Shown here piece after piece: positions 53,433 through 62,037 of a stretch of DNA of 64,000 bases. The DNA is from JALYUA01 sp039931865 (GTDB lineage: Bacteria; Acidobacteriota; Thermoanaerobaculia; UBA5066; Gp7-AA6). A program made the position numbers and the translations under genes. The stretch spans positions 1 to 64,000 of the forward strand of contig JBDTRB010000003.1 of NCBI GenBank assembly GCA_039931865.1, given 5' to 3'. Numbering within the stretch: the stretch's first letter is position 1; every line of letters begins with the position of its first letter. A model generated the notes under the pieces. The model did no database searches and was not told the DNA's origin. It was given only the letters and a program-made list of their open reading frames with translations.

Positions 53433-55301
53433 CTAACTCTTCGGGGCGGCGTCTTCCGCCTTCTTACGGGTGCGCTTTTTCTTGACGACGCCCTCGCCCT
53501 CGCCCTGGGGTGTCTCGACCGGCGGCGCCGCCGCCTCTCCCGGGGCAGCTTCGGCGGTAGCCTCAGCAGGGGCCTCTGGAGCGGAGGCCGGAGCAGAGGC
53601 CTCGACGACGGCGGGAGCCGGAGTGGCCTCGGCCTCTCCTTCTGCGGCGGGAGGAGAGGGAGCGGCGGGCTCGACGCCCTGGCCTGACAGCCCGACCTTC
53701 ATCTCCGCGTCCTCGATGCGGAGGATGCGGGCGCGCAGCGGGTCGCCTTCCTTGTAGTGATCCTGCGGCTTTTCGCCGCGTCCCACGGGCGTCTCGGAGA
53801 CGTGCATCAGACCCTCGACGAGCCCTTCGATCTGCACGAAGACGCCGAAGTCGGCGACGCGCGTGACGATGCCCTCGACCACGTCGCCGGCCTGGTACTT
53901 GTCCTTGAAGGTCTGCCAGTCGTTCGGCTGGAATTCCTTGATCGAAAGAGAAATGCGCCGGTTCTCCTGGTCGATCGACGTGATGATCGCCTCGACGTCG
54001 TCGCCCTTCTTCAGGACTTCCGACGGGTGCTTGATGCGCTTGGTCCACGACATGTCGGAGACGTGCACGAGCCCGTCGACGCCCTCTTCGATTTCGACGA
54101 AGGCGCCGAAGTCGGTCAGGTTGCGGACCTTGCCGTTGACGCGGCTTCCGATCTGGTACTTCTCGACCACGCTCTCCCACGGATCGGGGAGCGTGTCTTT
54201 CAGCGACAGGGAAATGCGCCGCGCGTCGCGGTTGACGTCCGAGACGATCGCCTCGACTGTGTCGCCGGGCGAAACGACCTTGGAAGGATTCTTGACCTTC
54301 TTGGACCAGGACATCTCGGAGACGTGGACGAGGCCCTCGACCCCTTCCTCGAGTTCGACGAACGCGCCGTAGTCGGTCACGTTCGTGACGCGCCCGGTGA
54401 CGCGGGACCCGGTCGGATAGCGCTCCGGCACGTGACTCCAGGGATCGTCGGTGAGCTGCTTCGTGCCGAGCGAGACGCGCTCCGTCTCGCGGTCGAACTT
54501 CAGAACCACGACGTCGATCTCATCGCCGACCTTGACCAGGTCCGACGGATGATTCACTCGGCCCCAGGACATGTCGGTGACGTGGAGCAGGCCGTCGAGA
54601 CCGCCGAGGTCCACGAACGCGCCGTAGTCGGTCAGGTTCTTGACGGTTCCGCGGAGGACCCGGCCCTCTTCGAGGAGCTGGAGGGTCTCCTTCTTCTTCG
54701 CTTCCTGCTCGACCTCGACGACGGCCTTGCGGGAAAGCACGATGTTTCCGCGCTTCTTGTCGACCGAAATGACCTTGAAATCGAGGTCCTTCCCGCGCAG
54801 AGACTCCAGGTTCTTCACCGGCTTGACGTCAACCAGGGAGCCCGGCAGGAACGCCTTGACTCCGATGTCGACCGCGAGGCCGCCTTTGATCCGGTCGATC
54901 ACCCGGCCCCGGACCGTGGAACCCGAGCGGTAGGACTTCTCGACCTCGTCCCAGACCTTCATTTTCTCGGCTTTGTCCTTCGAGAGGACGACGTAGCCGT
55001 TCTGGTCTTCCGTGCGTTCCAGGAGCACGTCGACGGCGTCACCCGGCTTGACCATCACGTTTCCGGAGAAATCCGTGAACTCCGAAACCGGGATCATGCC
55101 TTCGGACTTGTAACCGATGTCGACGATCACTTCAGAGGGGGTCACCGTGAGAACCCGGCCCCGGATGATCTGCCCTTCCTGGAGATTTTTAAACGAGTTT
55201 TCGTACTGGGCCAGGAGGTGCTCGTATTCCTGGGGCGTCATTTCTTGATCCGTTTGCATCGACTCGGTTTCCCGTCCCCCTTTATCGTTTTCAGCCTTCA
55301 T
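53433..55301 (-). CDS. rpsA: 30S ribosomal protein S1
   Basis: A 622-residue S1 with six S1/OB repeats. Repeats are marked by recurring blocks such as LTDYGAFVDLGGLDGLLHVT, VTDYGAFVELEEGVEGLVHV and LTDFGAFVEIEEGVDGLVHV. S1 helps the 30S subunit bind mRNA. A long Ala/Pro/Glu-rich spacer and a lysine-rich end (KKKRTRKK) extend beyond the usual six-domain length. The gene follows cmk, as in many bacteria, and a candidate promoter overlaps the cmk end. Confidence 0.97.
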   Translation of the reverse strand: MKAENDKGGRETESMQTDQEMTPQEYEHLLAQYENSFKNLQEGQIIRGRVLTVTPSEVIVDIGYKSEGMIPVSEFTDFSGNVMVKPGDAVDVLLERTEDQNGYVVLSKDKAEKMKVWDEVEKSYRSGSTVRGRVIDRIKGGLAVDIGVKAFLPGSLVDVKPVKNLESLRGKDLDFKVISVDKKRGNIVLSRKAVVEVEQEAKKKETLQLLEEGRVLRGTVKNLTDYGAFVDLGGLDGLLHVTDMSWGRVNHPSDLVKVGDEIDVVVLKFDRETERVSLGTKQLTDDPWSHVPERYPTGSRVTGRVTNVTDYGAFVELEEGVEGLVHVSEMSWSKKVKNPSKVVSPGDTVEAIVSDVNRDARRISLSLKDTLPDPWESVVEKYQIGSRVNGKVRNLTDFGAFVEIEEGVDGLVHVSDMSWTKRIKHPSEVLKKGDDVEAIITSIDQENRRISLSIKEFQPNDWQTFKDKYQAGDVVEGIVTRVADFGVFVQIEGLVEGLMHVSETPVGRGEKPQDHYKEGDPLRARILRIEDAEMKVGLSGQGVEPAAPSPPAAEGEAEATPAPAVVEASAPASAPEAPAEATAEAAPGEAAAPPVETPQGEGEGVVKKKRTRKKAEDAAPKS

Positions 55302-55346
55302 GCGAAGGAGAGTCCCCTCTCATAAGTATTTGACTTGCAAAAATAT

Positions 55347-55376
55347 AGTCTACGTTGGGGGCCTCGAGGGAGTCAA
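55347..55376 (-). promoter_or_regulatory. Candidate sigma-70 promoter for rpsA
   Basis: On the minus strand TTGACT (-35, 55371-55376) and TAGACT (-10, 55347-55352) are 18 bases apart and about 45 bases before the rpsA ATG. The spacer is followed by an AT-rich run unlike the surrounding GC-rich DNA. The call is by eye only. Confidence 0.45.
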
Positions 55377-56053
55377 CCACCCGAGCGGAGCACCCGACGC
55401 TCCATTTCGGCCACGACACCCTCCGGACTGAGGCTGCCGGTGTCCATCACGACGTATCGACCGTCCAGGGTCAGCGGGGAGTCCTGCCGGCTGCTGTCGT
55501 CGGAATCCCGCTTCTCCATGTCGCGGAGGACGGCCTCATAGGCCTGGGGGGTCCCCCGGACTCTGAGCTCGGCCGTGCGCCGGGCGGCACGGACCTCCGG
55601 GGGGGCGGTCAGGAAGAATTTATGGGGGGTTTCGGGGAACACCCGGGTTCCGATATCGCGTCCCTCGAGCACTCCGCCCCGAGCACGCCCCAGCCGCTGC
55701 TGCTCCGAAACCAGGCGGCGCCGGACGGCCGGAATCGCGGAGACGGCGGAGGCATAGAGGGAGATTTCAGGCTCCCGGATCAGCTCCGTCACGTCCCGGC
55801 CATCCAGGAGCACGCGGTCCCCCGCCGGAGTCGGCACGAGCTCGATGGAGACGCCGTCGGCCACCGCCGTCGCCTCGGCGGGATCGGCTATCGGCAGCCG
55901 GACGCCCCGCTCCCGCGCGGCAAGACCGACGGCGCGGTACATCGCGCCCGTGTCGATGTAGGGGACGCCGAGCCGCGATGCGAGCATGCGGGCCGCGGTC
56001 GACTTTCCCGCTCCGGAGGGCCCGTCGATCGCGACGATCAACGGCGGGCTCAC
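55373..56053 (-). CDS. cmk: Cytidylate kinase
   Basis: A 226-residue CMP/dCMP kinase. The P-loop is IDGPSGAGKSTAARMLASRL, followed by YIDTGAMYRAV, and EGRDIGTRVFPETPHKFFLTA in the later half. It starts with GTG at 56053 in a GTGA overlap with rluB and precedes rpsA, the conserved rluB-cmk-rpsA order. Confidence 0.96.
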   Translation of the reverse strand: MSPPLIVAIDGPSGAGKSTAARMLASRLGVPYIDTGAMYRAVGLAARERGVRLPIADPAEATAVADGVSIELVPTPAGDRVLLDGRDVTELIREPEISLYASAVSAIPAVRRRLVSEQQRLGRARGGVLEGRDIGTRVFPETPHKFFLTAPPEVRAARRTAELRVRGTPQAYEAVLRDMEKRDSDDSSRQDSPLTLDGRYVVMDTGSLSPEGVVAEMERRVLRSGG

Positions 56054-56955
56054 CGGGTTCGGGCGGGCGCTCGGGGACGGCGCGGCGGAGCGACCGCTGA
56101 GACCGCCGCCCGGCCGTCCTCGGGGGCGCCCCGGCGCTCATCCGCCCGACGCGGGCGCTCGCGCCGCGCGCCGGGCCGCGAAGATCGGGCCGGGGGCTTT
56201 TCGCCGCTTTGCGGGCGGGCGGCGAGAGACGCCTTGAGCGCCGCGACCTCGGCGCCGGTTAACCGGCGCAACCGACCGGGCGGGAGCTCCTCGTCGCGGA
56301 TCGGGCCGATGGCGACACGTTTCAGTTTCGAGACCTGATGGCCGATGACCTCGAACATGCGGCGGATCTGCCGGCTTCGACCTTCCCGCAGCGTGACCCG
56401 AAACCAGGCGTTGCCCTCGCCGCGGCCCGCGGTCGTGCGGATCGGGTCGATCTCGCAGGAGCGGGTCCGGATTCCGTCGAGCACGATTCCGCGGCGGAGC
56501 CGCTCGAGGTCTTTCTCCGAAGGGACTCCGGAGACTTTGACGCTGTACTCCTTGGCGCACCCGATCGACGGGTGCGTGACGTCGCGGGCGAGGTCGCCGT
56601 CGTCGGTCAAAAGAAGCAGGCCCTCCGTCCCGACGTCGAGGCGCCCAACCGGACGGACTCCGGCGCGCAGAGTCCCCGGGACGAGGTCCATGACGGTGTC
56701 CCTTCGCTCGGGGTCGGACATGGTCGTCACGTAGCCCTTCGGTTTGTTGAGAAGCAGGTAGGTTCGCTCGGCCGCGGGCGGGCGGATCCGTTTGCCGTCC
56801 ACCTTGACCGCGTCCTTCTCGGGATCCGCGCGGTCGCCGAGTGAAGCCACCTGCCCGTTCACGGAGACCCGTCCCTCGCGAATCCAGTCCTCGGCTTCGC
56901 GCCGCGACGCGAGGCCGACGCGGGAAAGCACTTTCTGAAGGCGTTCTGGTGGCAA
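56050..56955 (-). CDS. rluB: 23S rRNA pseudouridine synthase, RsuA/RluB family
   Basis: A 301-residue pseudouridine synthase. The N-terminal S4 RNA-binding domain is RLQKVLSRVGLASRREAEDW, and the catalytic motif with its aspartate is GRLDVGTEGLLLLTDDG. A basic, low-complexity C-terminal tail of about 65 residues follows, as often seen in RluB. Position after scpB favours RluB (U2605 of 23S rRNA) over RsuA. Starts at TTG 56955. Confidence 0.93.
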   Translation of the reverse strand: MPPERLQKVLSRVGLASRREAEDWIREGRVSVNGQVASLGDRADPEKDAVKVDGKRIRPPAAERTYLLLNKPKGYVTTMSDPERRDTVMDLVPGTLRAGVRPVGRLDVGTEGLLLLTDDGDLARDVTHPSIGCAKEYSVKVSGVPSEKDLERLRRGIVLDGIRTRSCEIDPIRTTAGRGEGNAWFRVTLREGRSRQIRRMFEVIGHQVSKLKRVAIGPIRDEELPPGRLRRLTGAEVAALKASLAARPQSGEKPPARSSRPGARRERPRRADERRGAPEDGRAAVSAVAPPRRPRAPARTR

Positions 56956-57015
56956 CGGTGTCCTCAGCGAGACTCGAACACGGGGATTCCAACGCGAGGG
57001 CGCCGCGTTAAGACC

Positions 57016-58017
57016 TCAGTCCTCGTCGTCATCGTCCTCGTCCTCATCGTCCTCGTCCTCGTCGTCCTCGTTCTCGTCGTCCTCATCGATCGCGTCGGAA
57101 TCGCTGTCGCTGGCGTCGTCGTTCGGGGGGCCAGCGCTCCCCTTCCTCTTTCGAAGCGCCGCCGCGCCGGAAGCGGGCCCCGCGGCGGCGATGCTGGCGT
57201 CGTCGTCGTGGTCGTCGTCTTCGTCGTCGAAGTCATCTTCGTCGTCGTTTGCGGACGGCGGTACCGAAGCGAGCGCGGCTGCGCCGGAAGTGGCCGCAGA
57301 CGGCAGGGGCTCGTCCGATACCGTCGCCGCGAGGTCCTCTTCGATCTCCTCGGGCCGCGGCAGCTCCTCGAGCTCGTTCAATCCGAAACGGACCAGAAAA
57401 TCCGGCGTGGTCTTGTACAGAAACGGCGTCCCGACGACCGCCTTCTTGCCCGCGGTCGTGATGAGCTTCTTTTCGAAGAGCGTCTTTAAGACCGACGCGG
57501 AGTTGACGCCGCGGATGTCCTGGACCTCCGGCAGCGTGATCGGCTGGCGGTACGCGATGATCGCGAGCGTCTCGAGCGCCGCGAGCGAAAGGCGGCTCCT
57601 CTCGCTGACTTCATGGAAACGGCGCAGGAGCGAATCGAACTCCGGGCGCGTGACGAAACGCCAGCCTCCGCCGACGTGCTCGAGCCTGACGCCGCGCGAC
57701 GGGGAGTCTGTCTCGGCCGCAAGCGACGCCAGCGCCTCGCGGACGGCTTCGACCGTGGCCTCGAGAACGTTTGCGAGGTCGCGTTCGGACACGGGACGCG
57801 GCGAGGAGAAGAGCACCGCTTCCGCGGCATCGCGGATCTTTCCGGCGCGGGTCTCCCGCGGCTTTTCGACGGCGGGAGGCTCGGCGGCCGCCGCGGTCGT
57901 GTTGTCGGGCGCCGCAAGGCCGGCAGCCGAAGCCCCGTTCAGGGCCTGGACGTCCCCCTCCGGTGTCGCCTCCGGCGCCTCGGCGAGGGGCGTCTCCTCG
58001 GACGCGGTTGAGTTCAT
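57016..58017 (-). CDS. scpB: Segregation and condensation protein B with acidic tail
   Basis: A 333-residue ScpB. The winged-helix core (about 60-230) shows AAEAVLFSSPRPVSERDLAN, ALETLAIIAYRQPITLPEVQ and GVNSASVLKTLFEK. It works with ScpA and SMC in chromosome compaction. About 60 residues of variable sequence precede the core. After residue 250 the tail is dominated by Asp/Glu, encoded by a run of near-repeated GAC/GAG/GAT triplets, much longer than typical ScpB. The ATG at 58017 is 8 bases after the scpA stop. Confidence 0.93.
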   Translation of the reverse strand: MNSTASEETPLAEAPEATPEGDVQALNGASAAGLAAPDNTTAAAAEPPAVEKPRETRAGKIRDAAEAVLFSSPRPVSERDLANVLEATVEAVREALASLAAETDSPSRGVRLEHVGGGWRFVTRPEFDSLLRRFHEVSERSRLSLAALETLAIIAYRQPITLPEVQDIRGVNSASVLKTLFEKKLITTAGKKAVVGTPFLYKTTPDFLVRFGLNELEELPRPEEIEEDLAATVSDEPLPSAATSGAAALASVPPSANDDEDDFDDEDDDHDDDASIAAAGPASGAAALRKRKGSAGPPNDDASDSDSDAIDEDDENEDDEDEDDEDEDDDDED

Positions 58018-58024
58018 GGTTTTT

Positions 58025-58789
58025 TCACCGGTAAGTATCCCGCACCTGCTCCGCCGAAAAAGCCGAGTCCGTGCGCGACACGTGGATTTCCTCAAACGGC
58101 GCGGCCTGGAAGACGCGCACGACCCCGAGGCGAATCAGCTCGAGGCACGCCAGAAACGACGTGACCGCTTCGGCGCGGTATCGCATCGTTCCGAGAAACT
58201 CGAGAAGTGGCATGACACCGGATCCCTCGAGGCGGTCGACGAGCTCCGCCATCTTCTCGCCGACGGAAAACCGCAGGTGGTGAATCTCGAGCGCGGGCGG
58301 ATGCGCCAGCCGGTACCGGTCCGTCACCTTGCGGAACGTGTCGATCAGGTCGAAGAGAGACACTTCCAGCGTCTCGCCCTCGGGGGATCGGGGGATCTCC
58401 GTCTGTGGCCTGGACCACAGCCCGGCGCGGAGGGCGTCGATTTCGTGGAACGACTCGGCGGCTTCCTTGTAGCGTTCGTACTCGAGAAGCCGGCGCGCGA
58501 GGTCCTGCCGCGGGTCTTCTTCGGGCTCGCCCGGCGCGCGGGGCAGGAGCATGCGGGACTTGACGTAGATGAGCTCCGCCGCGAGCGCGATGTAGTCGGA
58601 AGCGACGTCGAGGTCGAGCTCGCGCATCGCGTCCAGGTACGCCGTGTACTGCTCGGTGATTTCGAAGATCGGGATATCGGTGATCGAGACTTCGTTCACC
58701 CGGATCAGGTGGAGGAGAAGGTCGAGCGGTCCGGAGAACGCGGGGATCGCGACGGGCGGCAGCGACTCGCGAGCGGCCTCCTCGTTCAC
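58025..58789 (-). CDS. scpA: Segregation and condensation protein A
   Basis: A 254-residue kleisin that bridges the SMC heads. The N-terminal motif FSGPLDLLLHLIRVNEVSITDIP and EYTxYLD-like helix (TEQYTAYLDAMRELD) are typical. LAAELIYVKSRMLLPRA lies in the middle and a winged-helix C-terminus at the end. Starts at GTG 58789 in a GTGA overlap with the protease gene. Confidence 0.95.
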   Translation of the reverse strand: MNEEAARESLPPVAIPAFSGPLDLLLHLIRVNEVSITDIPIFEITEQYTAYLDAMRELDLDVASDYIALAAELIYVKSRMLLPRAPGEPEEDPRQDLARRLLEYERYKEAAESFHEIDALRAGLWSRPQTEIPRSPEGETLEVSLFDLIDTFRKVTDRYRLAHPPALEIHHLRFSVGEKMAELVDRLEGSGVMPLLEFLGTMRYRAEAVTSFLACLELIRLGVVRVFQAAPFEEIHVSRTDSAFSAEQVRDTYR

Positions 58790-59481
58790 TGGAGCACCCG
58801 GCCGATAACGACGAAAAAGACTCGGAGTACCGGGCTCATGATCCGCCCGAGCATGCCCGTGGAGGACAACAGAATCAGGATGAGGAACCCGAACCGGCCG
58901 AGGGTCTCGAAGAAGTGCCGCGTGGACGGCCCGAGAATGGCGGCGAGCACCCAGCTGCCGTCGAGCGGGGGGATCGGAATGAGGTTGAAGATGCCGAGGC
59001 TGATGTTCACGATCACAAACTGGAACAGGAGATACGTCAGCGGAGCGACCGCGCCACCCGCGAAGTGGTGGCCGCGCAGCGCCTCGAACAGGTCCGGCAG
59101 GGACTGCGGAAAGATCGATTTGAATCCGACCAGAACGGCAAGGCCCACCGCGGCGAGGAGGATGTTCGAGAGAGGCCCCGCTGCCGACACGCAGAGATCC
59201 GCGAGCCTGGGGTTCTTCGTTTGGTCGAGCCGGACCGGCGTCGGCTTCGCGTAGCCGAAGATCAGCCCCGAGGTGAAATAAAGAAGGATTGGAAGGACGA
59301 TGCTTCCGATGGGGTCGATGTGCCGGATGGGGTTCAGGCTGATCCGGCCCAGATCCTTCGCCGTCGTGTCTCCGAACCGCAGCGCCGACCACGCGTGCGC
59401 CGACTCGTGGAAGGAGATGGCGAAGAGGATGACGGCGAGCTGGATCGCGAAGTCGACGACTTTGAATGAGATGGAATCCAA
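58786..59481 (-). CDS. Site-2 protease family (M50) membrane metalloprotease
   Basis: A 231-residue polytopic protease. The zinc motif HESAH (in FAISFHESAHAWSALRFGD) and the second ligand motif NLIPIPPLDGSWVL lie in membrane segments, as in the compact YwhC/Rip3-like group. It cleaves transmembrane substrates, which are unknown here. The start of scpA overlaps its stop; the protease-scpA-scpB order is common across phyla. Confidence 0.92.
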   Translation of the reverse strand: MDSISFKVVDFAIQLAVILFAISFHESAHAWSALRFGDTTAKDLGRISLNPIRHIDPIGSIVLPILLYFTSGLIFGYAKPTPVRLDQTKNPRLADLCVSAAGPLSNILLAAVGLAVLVGFKSIFPQSLPDLFEALRGHHFAGGAVAPLTYLLFQFVIVNISLGIFNLIPIPPLDGSWVLAAILGPSTRHFFETLGRFGFLILILLSSTGMLGRIMSPVLRVFFVVIGRVLQ

Positions 59482-59577
59482 GCGGACGACTATAAGCCGG
59501 GAACGGCGGATCTGAACGGGAACCCGGAACGGGCTCCGCCGCCCGGGTTCCCTCCGGCCGTCAGCCGGGATCGTGGA

Positions 59578-59884
59578 TCAGAACGCCGCCGTGTCCGCCG
59601 CGCTCACGAGCTGTCCCGAAGGGTTCGAATACGTCTTCACCTGCCCGGTCCGTGTGTCCGTGACGGTGATCGGGTGATCGTGTACTGGAAGTCGGAAAGG
59701 GCGCCGTAGAAAACCCAGAACTTGTCGTTGAATGCGCGCCCGTCGACGACCTTGATCACGAGCTCCACGTGGTTCGAGGAGAGACAGCCGCCTTCTGCCG
59801 CACCAGGTCCATCGAAAGCGCAGGAGAAACGAGGAGCCACGTCAGGAAGGAGGCGGCCAGAAGGGTCCGGGTGAGATTTTTCAA
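59578..59884 (-). pseudogene. Disrupted exported-protein gene (signal peptide plus C-terminal domain fragment)
   Basis: A TTG at 59884 opens a typical signal peptide (KNLTRTLLAASFLTWLLVSPALS) that soon runs out of frame. A second frame continues with NHVELVIKVVDGRAFNDKFW and VFYGALSDFQYTIT. A third frame continues VTDTRTGQVKTYSNPSGQLV and ends ADTAAF. The second break is caused by an 8-bp tandem duplication (GGTGATCG at 59665-59672 and 59673-59680, plus strand). The first junction probably also lacks the middle of the protein. The C-terminal segment resembles a domain I recall from Thermoanaerobaculia secreted proteins. Confidence 0.8.
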
Positions 59885-59891
59885 AACCGGC

Positions 59892-60014
59892 TTACTTCTC
59901 GAGCGCAGGCAGCGTGGCGGTTGCCGTCGCATCGCTGAGTACGCTGAAGGGGCCGGGGCGGGCGCCGGAAAAGCGATCCGGAAAGTATGTCGGGATGAAG
60001 CGGGGAAAAACCAT
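59892..60014 (-). other. Possible short coding remnant
   Basis: A 40-codon open stretch from ATG 60014 ends in SVLSDATATATLPALEK just upstream of the pseudogene. The end looks protein-like but has no recognisable domain. It could be a decayed gene's tail. The rest of the 181-base spacer shows nothing else. Confidence 0.2.
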
Positions 60015-60065
60015 CACGCGGCCGCGCGGCCGGGGGGTCACGCGAGCGGCGGAGGCTGGCGGTCG

Positions 60066-60710
60066 CTACGAACGGCCGTGCGCGCCTTTTTCCTCTTTCG
60101 GGAGGTCCGGCAGGCCGAGCTTCCGCCGGATCGCGCGGAAGTACTGGACCGGCTCCTCGCGCCACGCTTTCTCCTGCGCCCACATGGAAAACTTTCCGCC
60201 GAGATCCCCGAGGTACGTGTAAGTCACGCGGCAAGACTCGCTCCCGACCGGCTCGACCCTCGTCTCGCCCATGACCCTCTCGATTGGCGTTCCCTCGCGA
60301 TTGTCTCCGGAACGGGCATCCGATTTCCACGACAGCCGGTAGGCGCCCGCCTCGCCCTCCTCCGCCTGGTATCGCACGACCGCGTCCCGGTTCGTGTACG
60401 GAAACGGGTACGGCCAGACGAAATGGATGCGCGCGGCGCCTCGGTCCGAATCGAGGATCTCCGCCTTCTTCACCGCCGGTGAGAAGAGCTCCCGGTAGTG
60501 CGCGAAATCCGAGAGCACCGCCGCAACCTTCGCCGCAGGAGCGGGAATCTCCCCGCGGCCCCGCAGCCAGGGAGGACCGGCGGAGGCGCGCGCGATCCGG
60601 ACGTCGATGCCCCGCGATGTGAACCAGGGAGAAAAGTCCGCCTCCGACGGCACCATTCCGGCGGTCAACAGAAACCCGACGATCGCCGCGCTCGGCAGAA
60701 AAGCTGTCAT
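60066..60710 (-). CDS. START/SRPBCC-like lipid-binding domain protein, exported
   Basis: A 214-residue protein with an N-terminal hydrophobic segment (LPSAAIVGFLLTAGMVPSEA) that could be a signal peptide or anchor. A helix-grip domain follows: IPAPAAKVAAVLSDFAHYREL, YPFPYTNRDAVVRY and the C-terminal helix EKAWREEPVQYFRAIRRKL. Such folds bind hydrophobic ligands, including lipids. It is the last gene of a four-gene operon headed by a radical SAM enzyme, with an ATGA overlap to the MauE-like gene. Confidence 0.78.
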   Translation of the reverse strand: MTAFLPSAAIVGFLLTAGMVPSEADFSPWFTSRGIDVRIARASAGPPWLRGRGEIPAPAAKVAAVLSDFAHYRELFSPAVKKAEILDSDRGAARIHFVWPYPFPYTNRDAVVRYQAEEGEAGAYRLSWKSDARSGDNREGTPIERVMGETRVEPVGSESCRVTYTYLGDLGGKFSMWAQEKAWREEPVQYFRAIRRKLGLPDLPKEEKGAHGRS

Positions 60711-61249
60711 GCGGGATCCATCCCGGCCGACCGCGGTGTCAACAACACGAGGGCGCCGCACAATACGGAGAGGACGAGGTCTTCCACCACGGTCGACCAG
60801 CCGAGCGGCCTGGGCCAGAAGACCCCGAAACAGCCGCAGTTGGCGAGATGCAGTCCACGCAGGATCGCCAGGGCCGACCATCCCGCGTACGCGATGTGCA
60901 TCGCGAGTGCCGCCACGGCCGCGTCGAACGGCCGCCGGCCGACGATCAGCCACACGGCAAGCGCGAGCTCGGCGGCGGGGATGAGAGCGGCCAGAGGCAG
61001 CAGGAGCGCGTCCGGAAACGCCCTGTAAGTGCCGAGGACCTTCGCGAAGCCGGGCACGTCGAGAAACTTTCCGACGGCGGTCACGAAGAGGATCAGCGCG
61101 ATGACGGCCCGAAGAATGTTCCGGGCACGGCGTTTCCCGAGCCAGTTGACCGCGGAGTACCGCGGCCGTCTCGCTCCCCTTGGTCGCTCGGCTCTCGATC
61201 CGGGCGACCCCGGCTCCCGGTTCTCGCCGCCCCGCGCCTCCCCCCTCAC
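60707..61249 (-). CDS. MauE/DoxX-like membrane protein with repeat-derived N-terminus
   Basis: A 180-residue protein whose last 140 residues form four membrane helices (RAVIALILFVTAVGKFLDVP, ALAMHIAYAGWSALAILR and others), with the cysteine pair NCGCFG in a loop, as in MauE-type proteins linked to disulfide chemistry. The GTG at 61249 overlaps the DUF547 stop (GTGA). Residues about 17-37 (RAERPRGARRPRYSAV) are translated from the dispersed repeat copy 3. No ATG/GTG/TTG occurs between the repeat and the first helix, so either the repeat is translated or the true start is atypical. Confidence 0.78.
   Translation of the reverse strand: MRGEARGGENREPGSPGSRAERPRGARRPRYSAVNWLGKRRARNILRAVIALILFVTAVGKFLDVPGFAKVLGTYRAFPDALLLPLAALIPAAELALAVWLIVGRRPFDAAVAALAMHIAYAGWSALAILRGLHLANCGCFGVFWPRPLGWSTVVEDLVLSVLCGALVLLTPRSAGMDPA
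61145..61202 (+). repeat. Dispersed intergenic repeat, copy 3, inside the MauE-like ORF
   Basis: Starts GTTGACCGCGG and continues through CCGTCTCGCTCCC, CTTGGTCGCTCGGCTC and GATCC. It differs from copy 2 at only two or three positions. There is no heptamer array here. Unlike copies 1 and 2 it lies in a predicted coding sequence, read antisense to the element. Confidence 0.88.
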
Positions 61250-62037
61250 CGCTGGTTCAGCGTCCAGTCGTAGGGGATGAACTCGACCTTCGAACCTTCC
61301 GGGATCTTCGTTTCGCGATACTTGTTGGCATAGGCGACGAGTGACGGCGACTTTTTCAGGAAGTCTTCCGTGTAGAACTGCAGGATCTGCGAGAAGTGGA
61401 CCGTCTGCTTGTCGGGCTCCACCTGCACGTTTCGATGCTCGTTGAAGAAGTATTGCGCGGTCGCCTCGAGCTCCATGTCGAGCTGGTCGGCGCGAAACGG
61501 CTCCCGGGGAAGGCGGGGACAGCCCCGGACCATGCAGTTCAGCGCGAAATGGACCCGCGGGTCGCCCATCGGGCGGACGATCTTGTTCTCGAGGTCATAC
61601 AGGGACATCTTTTCGCCGCCGATCTCGAGCTTGTTCCGGTAGAAGAACCGGACCTTGATCGCGTTCAAGTCCTTCGGCTGCCCGGACTCGAGCACGTTGT
61701 ACAGCGCGAGCGCGTTGTAGGCGTTCAGGTAGTACGCGAGCTTCGACTCCTTCGTGGGAAAGGACGCCGGCGTGTTTGCCGGGCTCACGCGCCCGATCCA
61801 GGCGACGTAAGCGTCCAGATCTCCGCGGTCCTTCGCGATGCCCGCAAAGTCGATGCGTCCCGTGTCGTCCACGTATTTCGAGAGGACGCGCGCCCATATG
61901 CGGTCGGCGTCTGCGACGGTCGCCGCCGTCCCCGCGGCGGCGGGCGCGGAGGAAGCGCTCTTCGGAGGCGGAACGTTGACCGCGCACGAAGCGGCGAAAA
62001 CGAGAAGGAGCGGGAGGAAGGCGGCCGAGCGTTTCAT
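61246..62037 (-). CDS. DUF547 lipoprotein
   Basis: A 263-residue exported protein with a lipobox ending at Cys18 (LLLVFAASC). The DUF547 core is seen in ESKLAYYLNAYNALALYNVL, RVHFALNCMVRGCPRLP and AQYFFNEHRNVQV. The conserved Cys in the CMVRGC region fits a papain-like/thiol fold suggested for this family, but no activity is established. It overlaps the radical SAM gene (ATGA) and the MauE-like gene (GTGA). Confidence 0.88.
   Translation of the reverse strand: MKRSAAFLPLLLVFAASCAVNVPPPKSASSAPAAAGTAATVADADRIWARVLSKYVDDTGRIDFAGIAKDRGDLDAYVAWIGRVSPANTPASFPTKESKLAYYLNAYNALALYNVLESGQPKDLNAIKVRFFYRNKLEIGGEKMSLYDLENKIVRPMGDPRVHFALNCMVRGCPRLPREPFRADQLDMELEATAQYFFNEHRNVQVEPDKQTVHFSQILQFYTEDFLKKSPSLVAYANKYRETKIPEGSKVEFIPYDWTLNQR

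Noticed and set aside
53757..55325. A 522-codon plus-strand open frame opposite rpsA
   Set aside because: It mirrors the S1 repeats in antisense and has no independent domain. The S1 reading is unambiguous.
57191..59254. A 687-codon plus-strand open frame opposite scpB, scpA and the M50 protease
   Set aside because: Serine/arginine-rich antisense translation of three recognisable genes.
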